This document shows positions 18,986 to 27,360 of a stretch of 64,000 nucleotides of DNA, piece by piece. Below the pieces are notes generated by a model. The model was not told the DNA's origin. It saw nothing but the letters and a program-made list of their open reading frames with translations, and ran no database searches. A program made the translations under genes and the position numbers. The stretch comes from Janibacter sp. CX7 (GTDB lineage: Bacteria; Actinomycetota; Actinomycetes; Actinomycetales; Dermatophilaceae): positions 496,001-560,000 of the forward strand of contig NZ_CP101464.1 in NCBI RefSeq assembly GCF_024362365.1. Direction: 5' to 3'. Numbering within the stretch: the stretch's first letter is position 1; each line of letters begins with the position of its first letter.

Positions 18986-21900
18986 GTGGGCGTCTTCGTC
19001 GCCAACCGTGGTGAGATCGCCGTCCGCATCGTGCGGGCGGCCCGGGAAGCCGGGCTGGAGGCGGTCGTCGCGGTGACGCGGGCCGAGGCCGACGGCCTCG
19101 CCGCGCGTCTGGCGAGCGGCGTCCACGTGCTCCCCGGCGAGGGCCCGGCGGCCTATCTCGACGCCGCGGCCCTCGCGGCCGGGGCCCGGGAGCACGGATG
19201 CACCCTGCTCCACCCCGGCTACGGGTTCCTCAGCGAGTCGCCGGAGCTGGCGCGCGCCTGCGCCGCGGCGGGCGTGACCTTCGTCGGCCCCGAGGCCGAC
19301 CTGCTCGAGCTCTTCGGCGACAAGGGCCGAGCCCGTGCGGCCGCACAGGAGGCCGGGGTCCCGGTCCTGCCGGCGACGGCGGTCGGGGCGAGCGCGGCCG
19401 AGGTCGAGGACTTCGCCCGCGCGCAGCTGCCGGGCGGGGTGATGATCAAGGCCGCTTCCGGCGGTGGTGGACGCGGCATGCGGGCCGTCCCGGCGGGCGA
19501 GCCGGTCGCCCCCGCCTGGGAGCGGGCCCGCTCGGAGGCCGAGCGCAGCTTCGGCTCCGGTGACCTCTTCGCCGAGCTCTACGTCGAGCGGGCGCGGCAC
19601 GTCGAGGTGCAGGTCGCGGCCGACGGCGAAGGGGGAATCACCCACCTCGGCGAGCGTGACTGCACCCTCCAGCGGCGCTTCCAGAAGGTCGTCGAGGTCG
19701 CTCCCGCACCCGGCCTGCCCGACGACGTGCGCGCCGCCCTGCACGAGTCGGCCGTGCGGCTGCTCGCCGGGCGCGGCTACCGCGGGCTGGCGACGGTCGA
19801 GTTCCTCCTCGACGCCGACGACCCGACCCGCTGGTGGTTCATCGAGGTCAACCCGCGCCTGCAGGTCGAGCACCCGGTGACCGAGATGGTGACCGGCGTC
19901 GACCTCGTGCTCACCCAGCTCGCGCTCGCCGCGGGCCGCACCCTCGCCGAGATCGGTCTCGACCGACCCCCGGAGGTGCGGGGGAGCGCGGTCGAGCTGC
20001 GCGTGGCGGCCGAGCGGGTCGGCTCCGGTGGTGAGGCGCTGCCCGCCCACGGCGTCGCCACCGGCCTCGCCTGGCCGAGCGGCCCGGGCGTGCGGGTCGA
20101 CACCCACCTCGTCGAGGGCACCCGCATCGACGGGAGCTTCGACTCCCTCGTCGCCAAGGTCGTCACCCACAGCCACGGCACCGGAACTCTGCAGGACCCT
20201 AGGGTCTTGCAGAGTTCCGGTGTCTCCGGCGCGCTCGACAAGGCGCTCCGGGCCGCGCTCGAGTGCTCGATCGACGGTGTCGAGACCAACCTGCCCCTGC
20301 TGCGCGAGCTGCTCGCGCACGACGACGTCGCCGACTGGCGGGTGACCACCCGCTGGATCGGGGAGGCCGGGCTCGCGCAGACCGCGAGCGGCGAGGCCGG
20401 CCCGGTCGGTGAGGTGCGCGCCGAGATGACCGGAGCGGTCGTCGACGTGCTCGTCGCCGCGGGTGACGAGGTCGCGCTCGGCGCGCCCCTGCTCGTCGTC
20501 GAGGCGATGAAGATGGAGCACGTCGTCACCGCGCCCGCCTCCGGCACGGTCACGGCGGTGGCGGCACGGCCCGGGGCCACCGCGGCTGCCGGAGACCTCC
20601 TGGTGCGGCTGCTCCCTTCGTCGGTGGGGGAGGAGACCGCGAGCGTCGACGACGGTCCCGACCTCGACGCGGAGCGCGCCGACCTCACCCGCCTGCGCGA
20701 GCGGCAGGAGCGACGCCTCGACGCTGCCCGCCCCGATGCGATCGCCAAGCGGCACGCCCGCGGCCAGCGGACCGCTCGTGAAAACGTCGCCGACCTCGTC
20801 GACGAGGGCAGCTTCGTCGAGTACGGCGGGCTCGCCGTCGCGGCCCAGCGCGCCCGACGCAGCGAGGAGGACCTCGTCGCGAGCACCCCGGCCGACGGCA
20901 TCGTCACCGGCATCGGGCACGTGACGACGAGCCCCGGTGCGACCGGCACCCGCACCGCGGTCCTCGCCTACGACTACACGGTCCTCGCTGGCACGCAGGG
21001 CTACCTCAACCACAAGAAGACCGACCGGCTGCTCGAGATCGCCGAGCAGCAGCGGCTGCCCGTGGTCCTCTTCGCCGAAGGGGGCGGCGGCCGCCCCGGC
21101 GACACCGACACGACGGTGGCGAGCGGGCTCGACGTGCCGACCTTCGCGACGATGGGTCGCCTGAGCGGGCTCGTGCCGACCGTGGGCATCGCGGCCGGGC
21201 GCTGCTTCGCCGGCAATGCCGCGCTGCTCGGCTGCTGCGACGTCATCATCGCCACCCGTGACTCGACGATTGGCATGGGCGGCCCGGCGATGATCGAGGG
21301 CGGTGGCCTCGGTGTCTTCGCGCCCGAGGAGGTCGGCCCGATCGGCGTGCAGGGCAGCAACGGCGTCGTCGACGTGGTCGTCGACGACGAGGCCGAGGCG
21401 GTCGCCGTCGCGCAGCGCTACCTCGGCTACTTCCAGGGCTCCCACGAGCAGTGGAGCGCACCCGACCAGAGGCGGCTGCGGCACGTCGTGCCGGAGAGCC
21501 GGGTGCGCGCCTACGACGTGCACGTCGCCATCGACACCCTCGCCGACGAGGGCTCCGTCCTCGAGCTGCGGGCCGGCTTCGCGCCCGGCGTCATCACCGC
21601 CCTCGTGCGGGTCGAAGGGCGGCCGATGGGCCTCGTCGCCAACAACCCGCGTCACCTCGGCGGCGCCATCGACACCCCGGCGGCCGACAAGCTCGCGCGC
21701 TTCCTCCAGCTGTGCGACGCGCACGGCCTGCCCGTCGTCTCGCTCTGCGACACCCCGGGCTTCATGGTCGGCCCCGAGCACGAGCGCACGGCGACGGTGC
21801 GCCACTTCTCGCGGCTCTTCGTCATCGGCTCGCACCTGCGGGTGCCGGTCGTCACCGTCGTCCTGCGCAAGGCCTACGGCCTCGGGGCGCAGGCGATGGC

Positions 21901-22213
21901 CGCCGGCGGATTCCACCGACCCGCGGCGACCCTCGCGTGGCCGACCGGCGAGGTCGGCGGCATGGGGCTCGAGGGCGCCGTGCGCCTGGGCTTCCGCCGC
22001 GAGCTCGAGGCCGTCGCCGACCCGGCGGAGCGGGCCGAGCTCGAGGCCGAGCTGCTCGCGCAGATGTACGAGCGCGGGCGGGCGGTCAACGCCGCGGCCG
22101 TCGTCGAGCTCGACGACGTCATCGACCCGGTCGAGACCCGGCGGTGGATCGTCACCGCCATGGGCTCGGCCGTCCCCGAGGACGTGCCCCGGAGGTACGT
22201 CGACACCTGGTGA
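18986..22213 (+). CDS. Single-chain biotin-dependent acyl-CoA carboxylase (BC-BCCP-CT fusion)
   Basis: A 1075-residue multidomain carboxylase. Biotin carboxylase spans about 1-440 (VANRGEIAVRI, GGGGRGMR, FIEVNPRLQVEHPVTEM). The biotinyl domain carries EAMKMEH with its Lys near residue 509. Carboxyltransferase spans about 560-1075 (GTQGYLNHKKTDRLLE, GGNPRHLGG-like NNPRHLGGAID, CDTPGFMVG). This order matches the single-chain long-chain acyl-CoA carboxylases (LCC) of actinobacteria rather than split AccA/PccB systems. GTG 18986 follows GAAGGGAGAG; an upstream ATG in frame adds a non-conserved tail. Residues about 399-413 come from an inserted palindromic repeat and have no counterpart in the family pattern. 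Confidence 0.9.
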   Translation: MGVFVANRGEIAVRIVRAAREAGLEAVVAVTRAEADGLAARLASGVHVLPGEGPAAYLDAAALAAGAREHGCTLLHPGYGFLSESPELARACAAAGVTFVGPEADLLELFGDKGRARAAAQEAGVPVLPATAVGASAAEVEDFARAQLPGGVMIKAASGGGGRGMRAVPAGEPVAPAWERARSEAERSFGSGDLFAELYVERARHVEVQVAADGEGGITHLGERDCTLQRRFQKVVEVAPAPGLPDDVRAALHESAVRLLAGRGYRGLATVEFLLDADDPTRWWFIEVNPRLQVEHPVTEMVTGVDLVLTQLALAAGRTLAEIGLDRPPEVRGSAVELRVAAERVGSGGEALPAHGVATGLAWPSGPGVRVDTHLVEGTRIDGSFDSLVAKVVTHSHGTGTLQDPRVLQSSGVSGALDKALRAALECSIDGVETNLPLLRELLAHDDVADWRVTTRWIGEAGLAQTASGEAGPVGEVRAEMTGAVVDVLVAAGDEVALGAPLLVVEAMKMEHVVTAPASGTVTAVAARPGATAAAGDLLVRLLPSSVGEETASVDDGPDLDAERADLTRLRERQERRLDAARPDAIAKRHARGQRTARENVADLVDEGSFVEYGGLAVAAQRARRSEEDLVASTPADGIVTGIGHVTTSPGATGTRTAVLAYDYTVLAGTQGYLNHKKTDRLLEIAEQQRLPVVLFAEGGGGRPGDTDTTVASGLDVPTFATMGRLSGLVPTVGIAAGRCFAGNAALLGCCDVIIATRDSTIGMGGPAMIEGGGLGVFAPEEVGPIGVQGSNGVVDVVVDDEAEAVAVAQRYLGYFQGSHEQWSAPDQRRLRHVVPESRVRAYDVHVAIDTLADEGSVLELRAGFAPGVITALVRVEGRPMGLVANNPRHLGGAIDTPAADKLARFLQLCDAHGLPVVSLCDTPGFMVGPEHERTATVRHFSRLFVIGSHLRVPVVTVVLRKAYGLGAQAMAAGGFHRPAATLAWPTGEVGGMGLEGAVRLGFRRELEAVADPAERAELEAELLAQMYERGRAVNAAAVVELDDVIDPVETRRWIVTAMGSAVPEDVPRRYVDTW
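20179..20222 (+). repeat. Palindromic element inserted in frame in the biotin carboxylase domain
   Basis: A 44-bp near-perfect palindrome centred at 20200/20201, with one mismatch that is a G-U wobble in RNA. Each arm contains CCGGAACTCTGCA and the centre reads GACCCTAGGGTC. It is the same element as the three tandem units at 29325-29450. It is translated as a short TLQDPRVLQSSG-like segment between the AKVVTHS strand and the ALDKAL helix, keeping the frame. Confidence 0.85.
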
Positions 22214-22228
22214 CCCAAGGAGTGCCCG

Positions 22229-23899
22229 ATGGACTACACGCAGCACCTCGCCGACGTGCGCGCCCGGCAGGAGCGGGTGCGCCCCGCCGACACGCCCCGC
22301 GAGGTCGTCCACCCGCTCGGCGAGATGACCGTGCCCGAGTACGTGGACGCGTGGGCCGACCGCCAGCCCGAGCACCCGGCGGTCGTCGTCGGCGACGAGA
22401 CGCTCACCTACGCCGACCTCGCCGGTCGGCACTCCCGGTGGGCCGGGTGGCTGCGCGCGAGGAGGGTGGACCCCGGTGACCGCGTCGGCGTGCACCTGGG
22501 CAATGCGCACGAGTTCGTCGTCGCCATGCTCGGCACCCTGCGCGCCGGCTGCGTCCACGTGCCGGTCAACCCGATGTTCCAGCGGGCCGAGCTCGTCCAC
22601 GAGCTCTCCGACAGCGGTGCCCGCGTCGTCGTCACCCACGCCGCGCTCGTCGAGCGCCTGCTGCCGGCAGCCGCAGAGGCCGGAGTGGAGACGGTCGTCG
22701 TCGTGGGAGGTGAGGTCTCCTCCCTTCGCCGGGAGGGGGTCGAGATCGTCCCGTGGGACGAGGCGCTCACCGCGGACCCGCTCGTCGAGCCGGAGCGCGA
22801 CCTCGACGCGCTCGCGGCGCTCAACTACACCGGGGGCACGACCGGCCTGCCCAAGGGCTGCGAGCACTCGCAGCGTCACATGGTCTACACGGCGGTGAGC
22901 GGTGCGGGGGCCAACGGCCTGGGTCGCGAGGTCGTCTCGCTGTGCTTCGTGCCCGTCTTCTGGATCGCCGGCGAGGACCTGGGCATCCTCATCCCGCTCG
23001 TCATGGGTGGCACGAGCGTGCTGCTGCCCCGGTGGGATGCCGCGACCGTCGTCGACCTCGTCGAGCGCCACGGCGTGACGATGACCGCCGCGACCGTCGA
23101 GAGCTATCTCGAGATCCTCGAGCTGCCCGACATCGCCGAGCGCGACCTGTCGAGCTTCACCGGGCCGATGGCGATGTCCTTCATCCGCAAGCTGACGCCG
23201 GAGGTGCGCCGTCGGTGGGCGCAGGTCGTGGGGGAGCACTCGGTGCTGCGCGAGGGCTCCTACGGGCTCACCGAGAGCCACACGGTCGACGTCGTGCCCT
23301 ACGGCTTCGCCGACGACGACCACGACCTGACGACCACGCCCGTCTTCTGCGGACTGCCGGTGCCCGGCACCGACGTGCTCGTCGTCGACCCGGTGACCGC
23401 GGAGCCGATGCCCCAGGGCGAGCCCGGCGAGATCATCCTGCGCAGCCCCTCGATCACGACCGGCTACTGGCGCAACCCCGAGGCGACGGCGAGCCAGCTG
23501 CGCGACGGCTGGCTGCACACCGGCGACACCGGACACCTCGACGAGGACGGCTGCCTGCACTACCTGGCGCGGGCCAAGGACATGATCAAGGTCAACGGCA
23601 TGAGCGTCTTCCCGGCCGAGGTCGAGATGATGCTCGCCGGTCACCCCGACGTCGACACCGTCGCCGTCGTGCCCGCGAGCGACGGGGGCACCGGGCAGCG
23701 GCCGGTCGCCTTCGCCACGCTGCGCGACGGCGCCGCGGTCGACGCACCGGCGCTCGAGGTCTGGGCCCGCGAGCAGATGGCGGTCTACAAGGTGCCGCTC
23801 GTCGAGGTGCTCGGTGCCTTCCCGCTCACCGACACCGGCAAGATCCGCAAGGGCGAGCTGCTCGACCGCGCCGGTGAGGTGCTCGCCGCCCGGGGGTGA
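22229..23899 (+). CDS. Acyl-CoA ligase (AMP-binding, crotonobetaine/carnitine-CoA ligase-like)
   Basis: A 556-residue adenylate-forming enzyme with NYTGGTTGLPKGCEH at about 199-213, YGLTESH near 346, a TGDTG plus ARAKDMIKVNG hinge near 430-455, and the C-terminal Lys in TDTGKIRKGE. It is only distantly similar to the ligase at 12650, so two different carboxylates (or one carboxylate at two pathway stages) may be activated. ATG is preceded by AAGGAG and follows the carboxylase stop by 15 bp, so it ends the same operon. Confidence 0.9.
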   Translation: MDYTQHLADVRARQERVRPADTPREVVHPLGEMTVPEYVDAWADRQPEHPAVVVGDETLTYADLAGRHSRWAGWLRARRVDPGDRVGVHLGNAHEFVVAMLGTLRAGCVHVPVNPMFQRAELVHELSDSGARVVVTHAALVERLLPAAAEAGVETVVVVGGEVSSLRREGVEIVPWDEALTADPLVEPERDLDALAALNYTGGTTGLPKGCEHSQRHMVYTAVSGAGANGLGREVVSLCFVPVFWIAGEDLGILIPLVMGGTSVLLPRWDAATVVDLVERHGVTMTAATVESYLEILELPDIAERDLSSFTGPMAMSFIRKLTPEVRRRWAQVVGEHSVLREGSYGLTESHTVDVVPYGFADDDHDLTTTPVFCGLPVPGTDVLVVDPVTAEPMPQGEPGEIILRSPSITTGYWRNPEATASQLRDGWLHTGDTGHLDEDGCLHYLARAKDMIKVNGMSVFPAEVEMMLAGHPDVDTVAVVPASDGGTGQRPVAFATLRDGAAVDAPALEVWAREQMAVYKVPLVEVLGAFPLTDTGKIRKGELLDRAGEVLAARG

Positions 23900-23971
23900 C
23901 CCCCTTCGTCCGCCGGCTCCGCCGTGGCCCTGCCCGCCCCGCTCGCGGGCGTCCGCACGCTGACGTGACCC

Positions 23972-24014
23972 TTGACACAACTTGAATCCACATTCAATAT
24001 GAATGTGGATTCAA
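23972..24014 (+). promoter_or_regulatory. Promoter with double TetR-type operator (copies 5 and 6)
   Basis: TTGACA (23972-23977), 17 bp, CAATAT (23995-24000) is the best sigma-70-like promoter in the island. It is covered by TGAAT-CCAC-ATTCA (23983-23996) and TGAAT-GTGG-ATTCA (24000-24013). Together they form a perfect 15-bp inverted repeat around a 3-bp centre (23982-24014). Repressor binding here would occlude RNA polymerase at the transporter gene. Confidence 0.75.
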
Positions 24015-24036
24015 TCCTCAGATCTTGGGAGATCAC

Positions 24037-25386
24037 ATGACGACACCGACAACGACGTCGGACGCGCTCCACTCCTCGGCGACGCGCAAGGCCTTCGTGC
24101 GTCTGGTCCCGCTGCTCATGGCGGCCTACTTCATGGCCTTCGTCGACCGGACCAACGTGGGCCTGGCGAAGTCCGCGCTCGAGGTCGACGCCGGCATCGA
24201 CGCCGCCGCCTACGGGCTCGGGGCGGGCCTGTTCTTCATCACCTATGCGGTCCTCGAGGTGCCGAGCAACCTGATCCTCCACCGCATCGGCGCGAAGGTC
24301 TGGATCAGCCGGATCGCGGTGACGTGGGGCCTGATCACGATGGCGATGATGTTCATCTCCAGCCCCACGATCTTCTACGTGCTGCGCCTGCTGCTCGGTG
24401 CCGCGGAGGCGGGCCTCTATCCCGGGATCATGTATCTCATCACGACGTGGTTCGCGCAGAAGGACCGCGCCACCGCCGTCGGGCTCATCCTCACCGCCTC
24501 GTCCGTCGCCTTCATCGTGGCCAACCCGATCGGCGGTGCGCTGATGAAGATGGACGGCGTCGGCGGCCTGCACGGCTGGCAGTGGCTCTTCGTCCTCGAG
24601 GGCATCCCGACGGTGCTCCTCGGCGTCATCATCTTCTTCGTTCTGCCCAACGCGCCGGCCAGGGCGAGCTGGCTGACGCCCGACGAGGCCGCCGAGCTGA
24701 CCCGGCGCGCGGTCGGTGCGGAGGAGCCGGTCGGCAGCCCCGGGGCGATCGTCCGCCAGGCGATGTCCACGCCCTTCCTGCTGACCGTCGCGGCGATCTA
24801 CTTCATGAACCAGATCGCCACCTACGGCGTCATCTTCTTCGTGCCCTCGATCGTCCAGGCGATGAACGTCACCGACAGCTTCCTCATCGGGCTGATCTCC
24901 GGTGTCGTCGGCATCGGGGCGGTCATCGGTGTGCTCGTCGTGCCCCGTGTCCTGCGGCGCAACCCCGGCAGCGAGGTGCGGCTCATCGGCATCACGACCG
25001 CAGCCGCGATCGTCCTCGCGCTGTGCTTCGTCGCCGTCGAGCAGCCGGTCGCCCGGATGATCATCCTCAGCGCGACGATGCTCTTCATCGTCGGCGTCCA
25101 GCCGCTCTACTGGTCGGTGCTCATGGCCCGGCTCGGGGGAGTGGGTGCGGCCGCCGGCCTCGCCTTCGTCAACACCATCGGCCTCACCGGTGGCTTCGTC
25201 GGGCCCTATGCCTTCGGTCTCGCGGAGCAGGCGACGGGCGCGCCCTCGTCGGGTCTGTGGGTGCTCATCGCGGCCACCTGCCTGGGACTGCTCTGCGTGC
25301 CGCTGCTCGCTCGCCTGCTGCGCCGGCACGACGCCGACAACCCCGTCGGCGACCCCGCGGACGACGTCGCCCCCGTGGCGGTCTGA
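24037..25386 (+). CDS. MFS transporter, anion:cation symporter (carboxylate uptake) family
   Basis: A 449-residue MFS permease with about 12 helices. The N-terminal pattern AYFMAFVDRTNVGLAKSAL is the hallmark of the anion:cation symporter group that imports organic anions such as phthalate, 4-hydroxyphenylacetate and tartrate. ATG 24037 has GGGAG upstream; the TTG 12 bp earlier is less likely. It sits under the strongest copy of the island operator, so it is the probable importer of the island's carboxylate substrate. The substrate itself is unknown. Confidence 0.88.
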   Translation: MTTPTTTSDALHSSATRKAFVRLVPLLMAAYFMAFVDRTNVGLAKSALEVDAGIDAAAYGLGAGLFFITYAVLEVPSNLILHRIGAKVWISRIAVTWGLITMAMMFISSPTIFYVLRLLLGAAEAGLYPGIMYLITTWFAQKDRATAVGLILTASSVAFIVANPIGGALMKMDGVGGLHGWQWLFVLEGIPTVLLGVIIFFVLPNAPARASWLTPDEAAELTRRAVGAEEPVGSPGAIVRQAMSTPFLLTVAAIYFMNQIATYGVIFFVPSIVQAMNVTDSFLIGLISGVVGIGAVIGVLVVPRVLRRNPGSEVRLIGITTAAAIVLALCFVAVEQPVARMIILSATMLFIVGVQPLYWSVLMARLGGVGAAAGLAFVNTIGLTGGFVGPYAFGLAEQATGAPSSGLWVLIAATCLGLLCVPLLARLLRRHDADNPVGDPADDVAPVAV

Positions 25387-25394
25387 CCCTGCGG

Positions 25395-25440
25395 ACGAGA
25401 CGACCGGCCGTGACCCGAGGGTCGCGGCCGGTCGTCTCGT
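25395..25440. terminator. Bidirectional terminator between MFS and yajQ
   Basis: A 15-bp perfect outer stem (25395-25409 with 25426-25440) whose loop forms a further short stem, between convergent genes. There is no T-tract. Confidence 0.7.
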
Positions 25441-25471
25441 GCTGCCCGGCGTGCCGGGGGTGAAGGGAGGG

Positions 25472-25966
25472 TCAGCGGTAGTTGGTGAACTGCAGCGCCA
25501 CGTCGAGGTCCTTGCCCTTGAGCAGCGAGATGACCTCCTGCAGCTCGTCGCGGGACTTGCCGGTGACGCGCAGCTCGTCGCCCTGGATCTGCGGCTTGAC
25601 GCCCTTCGGGCCCTCGTCGCGGATGATCTTGGAGATCTTCTTCGCGTTGTCCTGGTCGATGCCCTCCTTGGTCGGGCCCGACAGGACGTACTCCTTGCCG
25701 GAGGGCTTGGGCTCCTTGTCGCCGAAGTCGATGTTCTTCAGCGAGACGCCGCGGCGCACGAGCTTGGACTCGAAGACGTCGAGGACGGCGAGCACCCGCT
25801 CGGCGGTGTTGGCCTTGATGACGATGCTCTCGCCGCTCCACTCGATCGAGGCGCCGACGCCCTTGAAGTCGTATCGCTGCGCGACCTCCTTGGCCGCCTG
25901 GTTGAGCGCGTTGTCGACCTCCTGGCGGTCGACCTTGCTGACGATGTCGAAGCTGCTGCTGGCCAT
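25472..25966 (-). CDS. YajQ family nucleotide-binding protein
   Basis: A 164-residue YajQ/UPF0234 protein, full length. It has the N-terminal [17 protein letters not shown] and C-terminal [12 protein letters not shown] signatures that define the family. YajQ proteins have a two-domain ferredoxin-like fold and bind nucleic acid or nucleotides (cyclic-di-GMP in some proteobacteria). The role in actinobacteria is unclear. The start is ATG. It is convergent with the MFS gene and divergent from tRNA-Tyr. Confidence 0.93.
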   Translation of the reverse strand: MASSSFDIVSKVDRQEVDNALNQAAKEVAQRYDFKGVGASIEWSGESIVIKANTAERVLAVLDVFESKLVRRGVSLKNIDFGDKEPKPSGKEYVLSGPTKEGIDQDNAKKISKIIRDEGPKGVKPQIQGDELRVTGKSRDELQEVISLLKGKDLDVALQFTNYR

Positions 25967-26034
25967 GTCCGGGGCGCTCCTCGGGGTGGATTCTGCTGTT
26001 GGGCGTTCGGCTTGCTATCCTCTCAGACGCACAC

Positions 26035-26120
26035 GGCAGGTTGTCCGAGCGGCCAATGGAAACGGACTGTAAATCCGTCGGGTTATCCCTACGAAGGTTC
26101 GAATCCTTCACCTGCCACCA
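26035..26120 (+). tRNA. tRNA-Tyr (anticodon GTA)
   Basis: A class II tRNA with a long variable arm. The acceptor stem is GGCAGGT/ACCTGCC and the anticodon loop reads CTGTAAA. The T-loop is TTCGAAT, and CCA is encoded at 26118-26120. A TATCCT-like -10 lies about 20 bp upstream. Confidence 0.97.
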
Positions 26121-26218
26121 GCAGTGCACGAGGCCCTCGGGACGTCCGCGTCCCGGGGGCCTTGCTCGTGCCCGGGCACCCGGCCACCGCGCGGAGCCGG
26201 TCGGGCAGGATGGGCCGG

Positions 26219-26650
26219 GTGACCCCCTTCGACCGCTCGAGCTACGGCCACTGGACGACGATGCCCACGCGCTGGAGCGACAACGACCAGTTCGGCCACG
26301 TCAACAACGCCGTGCACTACTCCGTCATGGACACGACGATCAACAACTGGCTCAAGGCGCACGGCTTCGACGTCGCCGCCGGTGGCGACACGATCAACCT
26401 CATCCCCGAGACCGGCTGCCGCTACCTCGCCGAGATCTCCTACCCCGACGTCTTCGAGATCGGGCTGCGCAGCCTCGCCGTGGGCCGCACGAGCGTGCGC
26501 TGGGAGTGCGCGCTCCTGCGGGCGAGCGACGGCGAGGCCGTCGCCATCGCGACCTCCGCGCACGTCTTCGTCGACCGTCAGACGCGGCGTCCGGTGCCGG
26601 TCCCGGCCGGGCTGAGGCCCGCTCTGGAGGCCCTCGTCGCCGGCGGGTGA
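26219..26650 (+). CDS. Acyl-CoA thioesterase, hot-dog fold
   Basis: A 143-residue 4-hydroxybenzoyl-CoA-thioesterase-like protein. The signature TRWSDNDQFGHVNNAVHY lies near residues 17-34, with the catalytic Asp in SDNDQFGH. GTG 26219 has AGGA 8 nt upstream. ATG 26210, three codons earlier, is possible but has a weaker site. It stands alone between tRNA genes. Substrate unknown; housekeeping acyl-CoA hydrolysis is likely. Confidence 0.85.
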   Translation: MTPFDRSSYGHWTTMPTRWSDNDQFGHVNNAVHYSVMDTTINNWLKAHGFDVAAGGDTINLIPETGCRYLAEISYPDVFEIGLRSLAVGRTSVRWECALLRASDGEAVAIATSAHVFVDRQTRRPVPVPAGLRPALEALVAGG

Positions 26651-26733
26651 GCCCTCGATTTCATGACCACGCCATCTGGCGTGTAATCTCTCCCGAGGTT
26701 GTCCACCGGATCTCCCCGAGAGCCGGAGGACCT

Positions 26734-26806
26734 GCCCCCTTAGCTCAGTCGGCAGAGCGTTTCCATGGTAAGGAAAAGGTCGTCGGTTCGATTCCGACAG
26801 GGGGCT
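26734..26806 (+). tRNA. tRNA-Thr (anticodon GGT)
   Basis: The acceptor stem is GCCCCCT/AGGGGGC. The anticodon stem TTTCC/GGAAA encloses loop ATGGTAA, anticodon GGT. The T-loop is TTCGATT. CCA is not encoded. An extended -10 TGTAATCT at 26692-26699 lies about 35 bp upstream. Confidence 0.96.
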
Positions 26807-26845
26807 CGGGTTCGGCCCGCGCCGCGCGCGCAGGTCGACCGCCAC

Positions 26846-26919
26846 GGCGGGGTAGCTCAGCTGGTTAGAGCGCACGACTCATAATCGTGAGGTCGCGGGA
26901 TCGAGTCCCGCTCCCGCTA
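26846..26919 (+). tRNA. tRNA-Met (anticodon CAT, elongator type)
   Basis: The anticodon stem CACGA/TCGTG encloses loop CTCATAA, anticodon CAT. The D-arm is GCTCAGCTGGTTAGAGC and the T-stem is GCGGG/CCCGC. CCA is not encoded. The acceptor pairs normally at position 1 only by G-U, which suits an elongator, not an initiator. It follows tRNA-Thr by 39 bp, probably in one transcript. Confidence 0.95.
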
Positions 26920-27091
26920 CGCAGTGCCACGGGTGCGACCACCACCGATTTCCGGTGGGGCCGCCCCGTGGACTATTCTTGTGCGTCGTTGTGTTGTGCC
27001 CCCGAGGTGGCAACGCACCACACACCTCCCGCCCAGCGCAGACCGGCGCCAGGCGAGTACCACCCGAAGTGTCTGAGAGCAGGTTCTTACC

Positions 27092-27262
27092 GTGGCCACG
27101 AAGAGCGCCGACGTCCGCCCCAAGATCACCATGGCGTGCACGGAGTGCAAGGAGCGGAACTACATCACCAAGAAGAACCGCCGCAACAACCCCGACCGCA
27201 TGGAGCTGGCGAAGTTCTGCCCGCGGTGCCGCAAGCACACCGCGCACCGCGAGACCCGCTGA
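27092..27262 (+). CDS. rpmG: 50S ribosomal protein L33
   Basis: A 56-residue L33 of the zinc-binding type, with cysteine pairs CTEC near residue 16 and CPRC near 43. GTG start. It is followed by hadA and hadB, an order kept in many actinobacteria including mycobacteria. The upstream region from 26920 contains a small inverted repeat CCACCG/CGGTGG and a TATTCT-like -10 near 26974, but the promoter is uncertain. Confidence 0.96.
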   Translation: MATKSADVRPKITMACTECKERNYITKKNRRNNPDRMELAKFCPRCRKHTAHRETR

Positions 27263-27360
27263 GGTCCCAGCAGCACCTGCACGCTTCCCGACGCGGCCGC
27301 CCGAGCACCTGCTCGAGCGGCCGCGTCGTCGTGCACGAGGTGCCCGCCTAGACTGACCGC

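Noticed and set aside
20160..20240. Suspected frameshift or assembly error in the carboxylase at the palindrome
   Set aside because: The frame is kept on both sides, with BC motifs upstream and EAMKMEH downstream. The same sequence exists elsewhere as a repeat, so it is a true insertion.
18857..23980. A 1707-codon open frame on the minus strand opposite the carboxylase and ligase genes
   Set aside because: High-GC shadow frame. The plus strand encodes two clear enzymes with full motif sets, and the antisense translation is low-complexity Arg/Gly/His/Asp/Val with no domain.
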